Positions 1 to 7,958 of a stretch of DNA of 23,322 bases are shown here, in pieces; within the stretch, counting starts at the first letter, position 1; each line of letters begins with the position of its first letter. The translations under genes were made by a program, and so were the position numbers. Where the stretch lies: contig JAFXYU010000087.1 in assembly GCA_017541565.1 (NCBI GenBank), forward strand, positions 1 through 23,322, given 5' to 3'. The notes beneath the pieces were generated by a model. That model was given only the letters and a program-made list of their open reading frames with translations. It was not told the origin of the DNA and did not search any database. The DNA comes from a bacterium. Its GTDB lineage: Bacteria > Cyanobacteriota > Vampirovibrionia > Gastranaerophilales > Gastranaerophilaceae.

Positions 1-450
1 GCTTATACTCGTGACGGATGTTTGCAAGTTGACTCACTCGGTCAGTTGTGTACAAATGACGGTCTTTTAATTCAGCCGTCAGTGTCGATTCCGCGTGACG
101 CAACAGAAATTACAATTACTCAGGATGGTAACATTTCCGTAACACTTCCCGGACAAACACAACAGTCAACAGTGGGTTCACTTCAATTGGTAAAATTCCA
201 GAACCCTTCAGGTTTGTTATCAATCGGTCACAATCTATATAAAGAAACTCAGGCATCCGGAAACCCGGTTCAGGATACTCCGGGACAAAACGGCTTAGGT
301 TTGATCCAACAGGGTATGTTAGAAGGTTCTAATGTTCAGATTGTTGACGAACTTGTAGGTTTAATCAAAGCAGAACGTGCGTTCGAATCAAATTCAAGAT
401 TGATTACGGCATCAAGTAACATTCTGCAAGTTACAAATAATATGACTTAA
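1..450 (+). CDS. flgG: Flagellar distal rod protein FlgG, 3' part only
   Basis: This is the C-terminal part (149 residues visible) of a flagellar basal-body rod protein; the 5' end lies outside the window. The frame is open from base 1 and begins with the YTRDG motif found in FlgG/FlgF/FlgE-type axial proteins. The last 40 residues (QGMLEGSNVQIVDELVGLI, then AERAFESNSR) match the conserved C-terminal helix that packs in the rod core. FlgG rather than FlgF or FlgE is inferred from this tail and from the downstream order flgA-flgI-flgJ-flgH. The protein assembles outside the inner membrane after export by the flagellar type III apparatus and forms the distal rod running through the P and L rings. 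It is the first visible gene of a co-directional operon. Confidence 0.93.
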   Translation, partial: AYTRDGCLQVDSLGQLCTNDGLLIQPSVSIPRDATEITITQDGNISVTLPGQTQQSTVGSLQLVKFQNPSGLLSIGHNLYKETQASGNPVQDTPGQNGLGLIQQGMLEGSNVQIVDELVGLIKAERAFESNSRLITASSNILQVTNNMT

Positions 451-485
451 AACAAGTGACTAAGTGACGGGATAATTGGGTTACG

Positions 486-491
486 AAGGAG
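486..491 (+). promoter_or_regulatory. Shine-Dalgarno site that fixes the flgA start
   Basis: AAGGAG lies five bases before the ATG at 497. It supports that ATG over the in-frame TTG at 476, which would add seven residues and has no ribosome binding site. Confidence 0.7.
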
Positions 492-496
492 TTAAA

Positions 497-1252
497 ATGG
501 AAAGTAGAAAGTGGAAAGTTAATAATTTAACAGGTTGGGGTTTTAACCCGACAAAGACTTTTGCGCTTTTATTGGCTCTGTTTATGACCGTAATATCTGT
601 TCAGGCACAAACAATTACCGCAAATCAGGTTAAAACCGATGTAGCAAAATTGTTTGAAAATAATTACAAAACATACGTCGACGGAGATGTAGAAGTCAAA
701 ATTACGGGATGCCAGTTCGCCGAATTGCAACTTCCTGACGGAAAGATTACATACAAAATCGCTTCAGGTAGTGACAGAATCCTCCCGCGTGATATCAAAA
801 GAGTAGACGTATATGTTAACGGAGTTTATACAAGAACTTTGAACCTTCCCGCTCAAACAGTCGTTTATAAAGATGTACTGGTAGCATCGGATTTAATCAA
901 CAGAGAACAGACATTAACAAAAGAATGTACGGCGATAAAGAGGGTTGACGTTTCAATGAAAGCAAATTATGTTCTGGATGAATCAATGTTGGACAAAGAA
1001 ATTACAACAAAAAAAATGTTCCAGAAAGGTGAAATCATTGATAAAAGATTCGTAAAAATGAAACCCGATGTTGCAAGAAATTCGGATGTAAGAGTTTTCT
1101 TTGTATCAAAAGGTGCGGTAATGATTACGATTGACGGAACGGCTATGGGTGATGGCATGGTCGGAGATTATATAAACGTTGAAAACAGAAATTATAAAAA
1201 AATATATAACGGCAAAATCATCGGTGAAAATCGAGTGTTGGTGAATATTTAA
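497..1252 (+). CDS. flgA: Flagellar P-ring assembly chaperone FlgA
   Basis: The 251-residue product is a periplasmic chaperone needed to assemble FlgI into the P ring around the rod. The N-terminus is a charged stretch followed by a hydrophobic segment (about residues 20-38) ending in VQAQ, consistent with a Sec signal peptide, although the n-region is unusually long. The rest fits FlgA: a mixed N-terminal domain, then a C-terminal SAF-like region with 'FQKGEIIDKRFV', a module that includes 'GAVMITIDGTAMGDG', and the terminal 'NGKIIGENRVLVNI', which resembles the conserved 'g.V...G.V.v' ending. It lies between flgG and flgI, where flgA commonly sits. The call rests on domain pattern and context, since FlgA is poorly conserved. 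Confidence 0.88.
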   Translation: MESRKWKVNNLTGWGFNPTKTFALLLALFMTVISVQAQTITANQVKTDVAKLFENNYKTYVDGDVEVKITGCQFAELQLPDGKITYKIASGSDRILPRDIKRVDVYVNGVYTRTLNLPAQTVVYKDVLVASDLINREQTLTKECTAIKRVDVSMKANYVLDESMLDKEITTKKMFQKGEIIDKRFVKMKPDVARNSDVRVFFVSKGAVMITIDGTAMGDGMVGDYINVENRNYKKIYNGKIIGENRVLVNI

Positions 1253-1268
1253 TTCACGGCAGAAAAAA

Positions 1269-2357
1269 ATGAAAAAATTGATAGCATTAATTATGGTAAT
1301 ATTAACAGGCTTACTGCCAATCGAAGCGGCAAGTGTACGCATAATGGATATTGCACATATTCAAGGTGTCAGAGAAAACCAACTTGTCGGATACGGCTTG
1401 GTAGTGGGTCTTCCAGGAACAGGTGACAACTCCCGTTCAACACAGATTACTAACAAAATGCTTTTGAGAAACCTCGGAACCGTAATTGAACAGGAAAACT
1501 ACATCCAAAAAGGTGCGTCTGCAGCAGTAATTGTAACGGCTAATGTACCTGCTTTTGCAAAAAACGGTGACAAAATTGACGTAACTGTTTCAGCAATGGC
1601 AGACTGTAAAAGTTTGGAAGGCGGTGTTCTTGTTCAGACCATTTTGAAAGCACCGAACGGTGAAGCGGTTGCGGTAGCACAAGGTCCTGTATCCGTTGGC
1701 GGTATTAATAAAATAGCAGGCGGTTCTTCCGCCCGTAACGCAATTACTACAACAGGAAGAATCCCCGGAGGCGGTATTGTTGAAAGAGATATTTATACAG
1801 AAATCGGTGACGAAAACACAATCACGCTTTCAATTGACCGCTCGGATTACACAATGGTATCAAGAATTGCAAATACTATTTCCAAAGTTGCACCGGCAAA
1901 AGCAATTGACGGAAGTTCGGTAAAAGTTCAAGTACCTGCGAGATTCCAAAATGACAGAATAAGTTTTTTGGCAATACTTGAAAATCTGGAAGTTGCACCA
2001 ACACAGGAAAAAGCAAAGGTTGTTGTAAACGAAAGAACCGGAACTGTAGTAATCGGCGCTGATGTCAAACTCATGCCGGCTGCAGTAGCACATGGGAATA
2101 TTACGGTAACGGTTTCCACACACAATGACGTTTCTCAACCGAACGGATTTTCAAATGGTGCAACAGTCGGGTTTGAAAATGCGGATATTGAAATCAGCAA
2201 AACTCCCGGAAGTTTGATTACAATGCCCGCCAACAGCAATCTGAACGATTTGGTAACCGCATTAAACGCAATCGGAGTTGCACCGATTGACTTGATATCA
2301 ATTCTTCAGGCACTAAAGAAATCAGGAAGTTTGCAGGCTGAGTTAGTAATTATATAA
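1269..2357 (+). CDS. flgI: Flagellar P-ring protein FlgI
   Basis: The 362-residue precursor forms the periplasmic P ring, the bushing around the rod in the peptidoglycan layer. Residues 1-20 are a classic signal peptide (MKK followed by a hydrophobic run ending IEAAS). The mature start, RIMDIAHIQGVRENQLVGYG then LVVGLPGTGD, is the hallmark of FlgI. Later family blocks are also visible, including 'GRIPGGGIVERDI' and the C-terminal 'LNDLVTALNAIGVAPIDLISILQALK'. The length is normal for the family. The gene begins 16 bases after flgA and has only a weak A-rich ribosome binding site, so it is probably translated in coupling with flgA. A P ring implies a diderm envelope. Confidence 0.97.
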   Translation: MKKLIALIMVILTGLLPIEAASVRIMDIAHIQGVRENQLVGYGLVVGLPGTGDNSRSTQITNKMLLRNLGTVIEQENYIQKGASAAVIVTANVPAFAKNGDKIDVTVSAMADCKSLEGGVLVQTILKAPNGEAVAVAQGPVSVGGINKIAGGSSARNAITTTGRIPGGGIVERDIYTEIGDENTITLSIDRSDYTMVSRIANTISKVAPAKAIDGSSVKVQVPARFQNDRISFLAILENLEVAPTQEKAKVVVNERTGTVVIGADVKLMPAAVAHGNITVTVSTHNDVSQPNGFSNGATVGFENADIEISKTPGSLITMPANSNLNDLVTALNAIGVAPIDLISILQALKKSGSLQAELVII

Positions 2358-2366
2358 GGAACAAAA

Positions 2367-2738
2367 ATGGAAATAACAAGTTCGACAGACATACAATCAC
2401 CTACCATAGATTTAATCAAGCACGGAATTAATCACGCTCAGACGGTTAACTCTGATCAGGTGTTGTATAACAGAATTAAAGAAGCAGGAGATGAAAAAGC
2501 ACAATTGAAGAAAGCCGCAACGGAATTTGAGTCAATCTTCATTACCAAAATGCTTCAGGAAATGGACAAAACCGTTGATAAAGAAGAAAACGGACTTTTC
2601 GGAAATGATAACAAATACGAAGAAGCGTTCAAATCAATAGTATTCCAGCAAATGGGACGCGATTTGGCAAATAATCCGAGAACAAGTTTCGGATTTGCGG
2701 ATCAGATTTATAGGCAGATGGAACACTTGGTGGGGTAA
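2367..2738 (+). CDS. flgJ: Rod-binding protein FlgJ, short form without peptidoglycan hydrolase domain
   Basis: The 123-residue product matches the N-terminal rod-binding/rod-cap domain of FlgJ: 'AATEFESIFITKMLQEM' followed by 'GLFGNDNKYEEAFKSIVFQQ' and a terminal 'GFADQIYRQM'. The muramidase domain of enterobacterial FlgJ (about 300 residues) is absent, as in many other phyla where a separate hydrolase clears the wall. AAGGA lies just before the ATG, nine bases after flgI. The position immediately downstream of flgI is the conserved flgI-flgJ arrangement. Confidence 0.92.
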   Translation: MEITSSTDIQSPTIDLIKHGINHAQTVNSDQVLYNRIKEAGDEKAQLKKAATEFESIFITKMLQEMDKTVDKEENGLFGNDNKYEEAFKSIVFQQMGRDLANNPRTSFGFADQIYRQMEHLVG

Positions 2739-2763
2739 ATAGAGGTTAATATAAGGGACAAAA

Positions 2764-3045
2764 ATGAATATTCAAGCAGCACAATCTAATAATTCGGTAC
2801 AACAATTCAGCGCACTCAACGCTTTTAAGAATAATAAAAACGTTGCAAAACCTGAGCAAGAAGAAGTACAAATCGATTCCCCGAGCGGAACCAAGACTTC
2901 TAATGCAGCAATTTTGCTGGAAGAAATTGATATTGATGACATAAGAGAGTGTGCAAGAAGCGTCGGAGAATATAATCTGACCGAAGATGACATAAAATAC
3001 GGCATGCTGTATGGCAGAAGTGTAATTGCGGAATGGCTATGCTAA
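2764..3045 (+). CDS. Uncharacterised 93-residue protein in the flagellar operon, possible FlgM analogue
   Basis: I do not recognise this protein with certainty. A good ribosome site (AAGGGA, 2753-2758) lies six bases before the ATG, and the gene is tightly packed between flgJ and flgH, so it is real. The first half is polar and Asn/Gln/Ser-rich and probably disordered. The second half is an acidic helix followed by 'VGEYNLTEDDIKYGMLYGRS'. The pattern 'GEY.....IKYGM' loosely resembles the FlgM sigma-28-binding tail (GeY.vd...iA..ml), and flgM often lies close upstream of flgN-flgK-flgL. However, similar 'YGRSV' tails appear, as far as I recall, on unrelated small proteins of gut Melainabacteria, so this may be a lineage-specific domain instead. 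No signal peptide or membrane segment is visible. Confidence 0.8.
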   Translation: MNIQAAQSNNSVQQFSALNAFKNNKNVAKPEQEEVQIDSPSGTKTSNAAILLEEIDIDDIRECARSVGEYNLTEDDIKYGMLYGRSVIAEWLC

Positions 3046-3070
3046 AGACAAATTAAAAACGAGGGAAAAA

Positions 3071-3679
3071 ATGAAAAAAATCTTAATCATTTTTGGAATT
3101 ATGATATTAACAATGGTAACGGCAAATGCCGAATCTCTGTTTACACTTGGTGCATCACAGAATTATCAGGGTGTTCCGCGTTCTCTGTTTGGCGGAGTTC
3201 AAGCACGTCAAATAGGTGATTTGATTTCAATAAGAATGACTGAAAGTGTTTCTTTGAACGACAATTTAACATTTTCTTCCGCTAAATCATCTCAAACAAC
3301 CGATTCATTCACATCGTGGATAAAAGATTGGCTTCATCTTTCGCTCAAAAGTTCTGACGGCTACGGCGGAAGTAATGAAGTTACAAACTCTGCTAACGGT
3401 CAGCGTGCATTATCAATAGGGGACAGAATTGCCTGTCAGGTAGTACAGCAATTACCAAACGGAAACCTCGGAATCCAAGGTAAGAAAACACTTGTTAACG
3501 GTAACGAAAGGGTTGATTTTATCGTAACCGGAGTTGTTGACCCAAGATGGCTTAACGTAGACGGAGAGGTTTATTCCTATAACGTATCTAATCTTCAGTT
3601 CGCACTCTCCGGCAGAGGCTCGGTATCAAGAAGTCAGAACGAAGGTATATTCAACAGATTTATCAGATATCTGTTCTAG
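3071..3679 (+). CDS. flgH: Flagellar L-ring protein FlgH, without lipobox
   Basis: The 202-residue product is FlgH, which forms the outer-membrane L ring. Family features seen are 'SLFGGVQARQIGDLISIRMTE' near residues 38-58, 'GDRIACQVVQQLPNGNLGIQG', then 'GNERVDFIVTGVVDPRWLN', and the final 'GRGSVSRSQNEG'. The ATG at 3071 is preferred over the in-frame TTG at 3026 because GAGGG lies just before it and it starts a clean signal peptide (MKK...TANAES). That signal peptide ends in a type I cleavage pattern (ANA) and has no cysteine: known FlgH proteins are lipoproteins with a lipobox Cys at the mature N-terminus. The first Cys here is in the middle of the protein. The gene follows the 93-aa unknown rather than flgG, a reordered version of the usual flgGHI. 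Confidence 0.94.
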   Translation: MKKILIIFGIMILTMVTANAESLFTLGASQNYQGVPRSLFGGVQARQIGDLISIRMTESVSLNDNLTFSSAKSSQTTDSFTSWIKDWLHLSLKSSDGYGGSNEVTNSANGQRALSIGDRIACQVVQQLPNGNLGIQGKKTLVNGNERVDFIVTGVVDPRWLNVDGEVYSYNVSNLQFALSGRGSVSRSQNEGIFNRFIRYLF

Positions 3680-3718
3680 TTTGAATGAACAAATAACCTA
3701 AAAAATTCGTTAATGAAA

Positions 3719-3724
3719 AAGGAA
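3719..3724 (+). promoter_or_regulatory. Shine-Dalgarno site deciding the flgN-like start
   Basis: AAGGAA lies six bases before the ATG at 3731. The alternative in-frame ATG at 3713 has no comparable site upstream. Confidence 0.6.
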
Positions 3725-3730
3725 AGAATT

Positions 3731-4228
3731 ATGCCAAATGAAACAATGGACAAATTAATATCAATTCTCGATAACGAGATAACAGAGTATACAAATCTGA
3801 AAGATTTGTTTGCCCAAAAACGCGAACTCCTTAAAAAATCCAAATCGGATGATTTGGGAGTACTGGACAATAAAATTCTTGTGGTACACGATGTCATAAC
3901 AAAATTGAACAGTTCCAGAGAAGGAATTGCACAGGAATTGTTGGGCAAAAATGCCAATATGAGCGAGTTTATCGAATATGCCGAGGAAAATGCCCCCGAA
4001 TATGTTGAAAAACTCAAGGATAGAAAGGTAAAGATTTGTAACATTATTCCGGAAATAGCGTTACTAAATCAGCAAAATGTGGAATTATTAAAGCATGGCA
4101 TTATAATTACTAACAAGATGTTGGAAACGATTATAAATGCGTTCGCTCCACAAGGAAGTTATTATAACGGAGCAGGTAAGACAGACACACATGATATGGA
4201 CATGTGGACCATAAGCGAAGAAATATAA
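3731..4228 (+). CDS. flgN: FlgN-like flagellar export chaperone
   Basis: The 165-residue product is predicted to be almost entirely alpha-helical, acidic and soluble. It ends with the FlgN signature region 'LLNQQNVELLKHGIIITNKM' followed by 'YYNGAGK', matching the FlgN pattern of a Q/N-rich helix (Q..N..LL) and a Y-x-x-x-G tail. FlgN binds the hook-associated proteins FlgK and FlgL in the cytoplasm and delivers them to the export gate. The gene sits directly before flgK and flgL, exactly where this chaperone is usually found. The start at 3731 is chosen on its ribosome site; 3713 is possible and adds six residues. FlgN is weakly conserved, so context carries much of the call. Confidence 0.85.
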   Translation: MPNETMDKLISILDNEITEYTNLKDLFAQKRELLKKSKSDDLGVLDNKILVVHDVITKLNSSREGIAQELLGKNANMSEFIEYAEENAPEYVEKLKDRKVKICNIIPEIALLNQQNVELLKHGIIITNKMLETIINAFAPQGSYYNGAGKTDTHDMDMWTISEEI

Positions 4229-4242
4229 TGAGGTAGACAACT

Positions 4243-5823
4243 ATGAACTTGATGTCATCATTGAATATTACTGCCGGCGCACTTTCAGTAAACGAAAAAG
4301 CCATAAGCGTAGTATCGCATAACGTTTCAAATATGAATACCGAAGGGTATCATAAACAACGCGTTAACCTTGAAGCAAGAAATATCGCAGGACAAATCGG
4401 CGATAATACAGCCGCTCAGGTTCGTGCAAACGGCGGTGTAAAAATTGCCAACGTAATGCGTTATAACGACGATTATTTGAACAATTACTACAGAGATCAA
4501 CTATCGAAGAAAAATTCACTTGAACAACAACTCGGAAACCTTGATGAACTCGCAGCAATTTTTGATGATTTAGACGGAACAGGTATTGATTCTGCTTTAT
4601 CTGATTTTTATGACGCGCTGAATAACCTCAATGAATATCCGGCAAGTTCTTCCGCTCGTGCAAACTTTATTGAAAGAGCAAAAACTCTTACTTCATTAAT
4701 GAACTCGAAAAGCGACCAGTTGAACAGATTAACCGGCGAGGCACTTGGCGACGGTTCTTCTGTTGATGCACTTGAACATTCAAGAATTTACTCTCAATAC
4801 AAAAGCCTTAACGCTTCTTTAGAAGATTTGGCTGCGGTAAATAAGGCTCTGCAAACAACTCAAACCGGAACTTTAACCGCAAACAACCTTCTTGATAAGA
4901 GAGATTTGATTTTACATGATATTGCACAATTTGTTGATATAACCGTTGACGAAAAACAAAACGGCAGTGTTAACGTTTATACAGGTAATATCTCACTTGT
5001 TAAAGGTGCAGAAGTTACAGGCTCACTCGGCGTAATGACTAAGTCTGAATTTATGCAAAGATATCCTTCGGAGCCGGAACCGACCGAAGCGGCTGTAGTT
5101 AATATTGTTAACGAAAGCGGAGAAATAATTGTTAAAAACGCAAATGACCAAATAACCGGCGGTGCAATCGGCGGCTTAATCCACTCAGGAACTGATATTG
5201 AGGATGACGGAACGGTTAATCCTGTGAGCGTTCAAAACAGTTTAAACAAATTGGCTAATGCCATTGCGGAAATGTTCAACGATATGAACACGGATTCTAA
5301 AGCATTCTGCATTGATCCGGATAATACAAATCATTTGAAAGCAACAAACGCAGATAACAAAATCTTCGTAGGCGGAACTTCCGGAACAGAGACGGTCACA
5401 GCAGCAAATATACGTCTTGCTGATAACATGCTTACAAAAGACGGTATCTGGAATATTTCGGCAGCATATTTTGAAGACATGTCTGACTTTGATATCAACG
5501 CAGTCGGCAATTCAAACAACGTAAAAAATATGATTGCAACAAGAAACGAACAACAACCCGCACTCAACGGCATGTCGGTGGAAGACTATTATTCTTCTAT
5601 GATTGGCAAAATCGCAGCAGCAGGTGACAGCACAAAAAGTTTATATGAAACTCAGTGTGACGTTGTTGACTCTTTGGAGAACGAACTTGATTCAGCATAC
5701 GGAGTTGATTTAAACGAAGAACTTATTGACCTCGTTAAATACCAAACCGCTTATGCAGCGGCAGCACAGGTGTTCAACGTAGTAAACTCTTGTCTTGATA
5801 CTTTAATGACATTAGGAAGGTAA
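4243..5823 (+). CDS. flgK: Flagellar hook-associated protein 1 FlgK
   Basis: The 526-residue product is the first hook-filament junction protein. The N-terminal helix 'LNITAGALSVNEKAISVVSH' continuing 'NVSNMNTEGYHKQRV' is the axial-protein signature of FlgK (N-x-x-N-x-x-T-x-GY-x-R/K-Q). Residues about 90-260 contain the FlgK-specific stretch with 'DGTGIDSALSDFYDALNNL' and 'TANNLLDKRDLILHDIAQFV'. The C-terminus 'NEELIDLVKYQTAYAAAAQV' then 'FNVVNSCLDTLMTLGR' is the matching coiled-coil tail. The length is typical. GAGGT precedes the ATG. FlgL begins six bases after the stop, with its ribosome site inside the last flgK codons. Confidence 0.97.
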   Translation: MNLMSSLNITAGALSVNEKAISVVSHNVSNMNTEGYHKQRVNLEARNIAGQIGDNTAAQVRANGGVKIANVMRYNDDYLNNYYRDQLSKKNSLEQQLGNLDELAAIFDDLDGTGIDSALSDFYDALNNLNEYPASSSARANFIERAKTLTSLMNSKSDQLNRLTGEALGDGSSVDALEHSRIYSQYKSLNASLEDLAAVNKALQTTQTGTLTANNLLDKRDLILHDIAQFVDITVDEKQNGSVNVYTGNISLVKGAEVTGSLGVMTKSEFMQRYPSEPEPTEAAVVNIVNESGEIIVKNANDQITGGAIGGLIHSGTDIEDDGTVNPVSVQNSLNKLANAIAEMFNDMNTDSKAFCIDPDNTNHLKATNADNKIFVGGTSGTETVTAANIRLADNMLTKDGIWNISAAYFEDMSDFDINAVGNSNNVKNMIATRNEQQPALNGMSVEDYYSSMIGKIAAAGDSTKSLYETQCDVVDSLENELDSAYGVDLNEELIDLVKYQTAYAAAAQVFNVVNSCLDTLMTLGR

Positions 5824-5829
5824 TATAAT

Positions 5830-7083
5830 ATGTACACAAACAGAATCTCAACAGCAGCAAGGTACAATCTTTTAACATCAGATATCCAAAAAAACGAAGC
5901 AAACTTTAACCGTTTGACGGCACAACTTGCTTCCGGGAAAAAGATTACGAGTATTACAGATGACCCGATTGGCGCGGTTAATGTTATAAATACAAATCGT
6001 CAACTCGATCAGATAGAAACATTTAACGGTAATATCGGACTCGGCATGGAACAACTTGACACTATGGATGACTTGCTGGAATTGGCAGGCGGATACCTTT
6101 CAAGCGCTTGGGATAAGGCTGTACAGGCAAATAACGGAACGTACGGCGTAGGCTCTTTAGAAGCATTAAAAGTTGAAATTGATGAAACCGCAAAAACAAT
6201 GGTTGATTTAGCAAATACCGAATTTAACGACAGTTTTGTGTTCGGAGGTGCAAATTCTAAACTTACACCGTATACAATAGACGAAAACGGCGATATTTCT
6301 TATCACGGAACTCCGTATTCAAACCCTGAATACCAAAAGAAAACAGAAGTTGCAGACGGTGTTTATGAAGTTATAAATACAACAGGAGACAGAGTTTTTG
6401 GTTATTACCGCTCCGCTGTTGAACCAGGAAACGGGGTTTTCACAACAGAAGACGGTCAAAGAGTTGTACTTGATAACGGAGTCTACAAATACGAAAACGG
6501 AAACCTCTATAATACCGGTCGTGACGGTTCTGATTTAACTCCGCATTATGATGAAAGCGGAAATCTGGATTATTATTTGTCACCGGAAGGCAAAAAGGTT
6601 GTTGAAGATACAGATTCTTCCGGAAACACCATATACAAATATGCTGACGGCGGTCTGTACGGTCACGGGACAGATTCAACAGGTTTAACTGACGGCGCTG
6701 AGGAAGAAGCAGTCGGAATAATGGGAACGCTCAGATTACTCAGTAAATCTATACAGCAGGTTATTGATGCAAAGAACTCAGGCGATGCGGATGCTGAAGT
6801 TGCAGGATATGAACTTATGAACTCTACATTGGATATGTTCAAATCTTCCCTTGATACAATAACAACCGAGCAAACAAAATTCGGCGGTGTGTACAACCGT
6901 CTTGAAATGACAGAATCAACACTTGAAACAAACAACGAAAATCTTACCTCTTACTTGAGCCAATTACAGGATGTAGATCTTGCACAAGCAATTTCCGATT
7001 GGTATTTGGCACAATACGCATATCAGGCAAGTCTGCAGGTAGCAGCATCCTCAATGGGAATGAGTTTGCTTAACTATATGTAA
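5830..7083 (+). CDS. flgL: Flagellar hook-associated protein 3 FlgL with a repeat-bearing insertion
   Basis: The 417-residue product is the second junction protein, linking FlgK to flagellin. The N-terminus 'NRISTAARYNLLTSDIQKNE' and 'RLTAQLASGKKITSITDDP', and the C-terminus ending 'YAYQASLQVAASSMGMSLLN', are the conserved flagellin-like coiled-coil halves. Many FlgL proteins are about 300 residues; the extra length here sits in the surface domain, roughly residues 150-300. That insert contains two imperfect copies of a tyrosine/glycine-rich unit, near residues 217-237 (YKYENGNLYNTG) and 267-287 (YKYADGGLYGHG), separated by about 50 residues. It could be an enlarged D2-type surface domain. 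Translation is probably coupled to flgK, since AGGAAGG at 5814-5820 overlaps the flgK end. Confidence 0.95.
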   Translation: MYTNRISTAARYNLLTSDIQKNEANFNRLTAQLASGKKITSITDDPIGAVNVINTNRQLDQIETFNGNIGLGMEQLDTMDDLLELAGGYLSSAWDKAVQANNGTYGVGSLEALKVEIDETAKTMVDLANTEFNDSFVFGGANSKLTPYTIDENGDISYHGTPYSNPEYQKKTEVADGVYEVINTTGDRVFGYYRSAVEPGNGVFTTEDGQRVVLDNGVYKYENGNLYNTGRDGSDLTPHYDESGNLDYYLSPEGKKVVEDTDSSGNTIYKYADGGLYGHGTDSTGLTDGAEEEAVGIMGTLRLLSKSIQQVIDAKNSGDADAEVAGYELMNSTLDMFKSSLDTITTEQTKFGGVYNRLEMTESTLETNNENLTSYLSQLQDVDLAQAISDWYLAQYAYQASLQVAASSMGMSLLNYM

Positions 7084-7195
7084 AAATATTTGTTTAAAAC
7101 ATTTTATTATTACGTTGATATTAAAAGGATTTAATAAAAACACGACAGATTTTTGACGAATTAACAAGAATTGAACTTAATATACTTACCATTTC

Positions 7196-7218
7196 AAGGA
7201 CATTTTATGTCCTTTTTT
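7196..7218 (+). terminator. Rho-independent terminator of the flagellar operon
   Basis: A perfect 7-bp stem (AAGGACA / TGTCCTT) with a 5-base loop is followed by a run of T. It lies 113 bases after the flgL stop and before the next gene's ribosome site, so it likely ends flagellar transcription. The 7084-7195 spacer holds nothing else I can support. Confidence 0.75.
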
Positions 7219-7274
7219 ATTTGCAATCATTTTTATTGTATAGTATTGGAAAAGGATATTTGAAAGGAGTAAGT

Positions 7275-7946
7275 ATGAAAAAATTTTTATTAATTTGTTT
7301 GGCTGTATCAACTATGACGGCATTAAGAGCAGAAGCATTTGACTGGTCGGTAGTTTCAGGATTTTTTGCAAATAAAACAACCGCAACAGAAAAAACTGCC
7401 GTAGATGCTAAGACTGAAACAATTAACGCTTTAAACAATATTCAAAAGCAAGCGGATGAATTGGATTCTACGGTTCAAAAAAATTGTTCGTCAATAATTT
7501 CAATGCTGTCCGCCAAGAAAGAAGCAAAATCAATTGAATCAGAATTAAATTCAATTTTATCAAATGCTGACAAGACCGCTGCGGAAAAAGAAGCACTCTA
7601 CAATCAGGCTTTGAATACATATATTACAAATCTTTCTAATAATAATTCTACAATTACAACACTCAAAAAACTTTCCGCAACACAAAAAATGCAACTTGTA
7701 AAAGACATAACTTCTATTGAGCAAACCAGCCAAAAATATGCAGCACTGGCAAAAGAAGCGTTAAAAACCTCCGCATCAAACCTTTTAAAAACAACTTCTT
7801 CGTCTAATGCCACAACGGAAGATATTGCGGAAATTATTACACAGACAAATCAGTCTATCGGTTTGATTAAGACCAAAGCCGCAAACTCACTTGAAGTTGC
7901 AAACCAATTTGCTACGCTTGCAAAAAGTGCAGGAATAATTAAATAA
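7275..7946 (+). CDS. Secreted helical protein of unknown function
   Basis: I do not recognise the family. The ATG at 7275 has a strong ribosome site (AAAGGAG, 7263-7269, spacing five). The first 20 residues form a Sec signal peptide (MKKFLLICLAVS... ending RAEA before FDW). The mature part, about 200 residues, is rich in Ala, Ser, Thr, Asn and Lys, with no Gly- or Pro-rich blocks, and is predicted to be long amphipathic helices from about residue 45 onward (for example 'ETINALNNIQKQADELDS'). It contains a single Cys in the mature part ('QKNCSS'). It could be a periplasmic or surface helical-bundle protein. It lies directly after the flagellar terminator and 12 bases before the next gene, which may share its transcript. 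A flagellar role is not indicated by sequence. Confidence 0.8.
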   Translation: MKKFLLICLAVSTMTALRAEAFDWSVVSGFFANKTTATEKTAVDAKTETINALNNIQKQADELDSTVQKNCSSIISMLSAKKEAKSIESELNSILSNADKTAAEKEALYNQALNTYITNLSNNNSTITTLKKLSATQKMQLVKDITSIEQTSQKYAALAKEALKTSASNLLKTTSSSNATTEDIAEIITQTNQSIGLIKTKAANSLEVANQFATLAKSAGIIK

Positions 7947-7958
7947 TTCGGAGAAATT

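Noticed and set aside
3026..3070. TTG at 3026 as the FlgH start
   Set aside because: It would put 15 charged residues before the signal peptide; ATG 3071 has GAGGG directly upstream.
7221..7246. TTGCAA and TATAGT as a promoter for the secreted helical protein
   Set aside because: The spacer is only about 12 bases, too short for a normal sigma-70 promoter.
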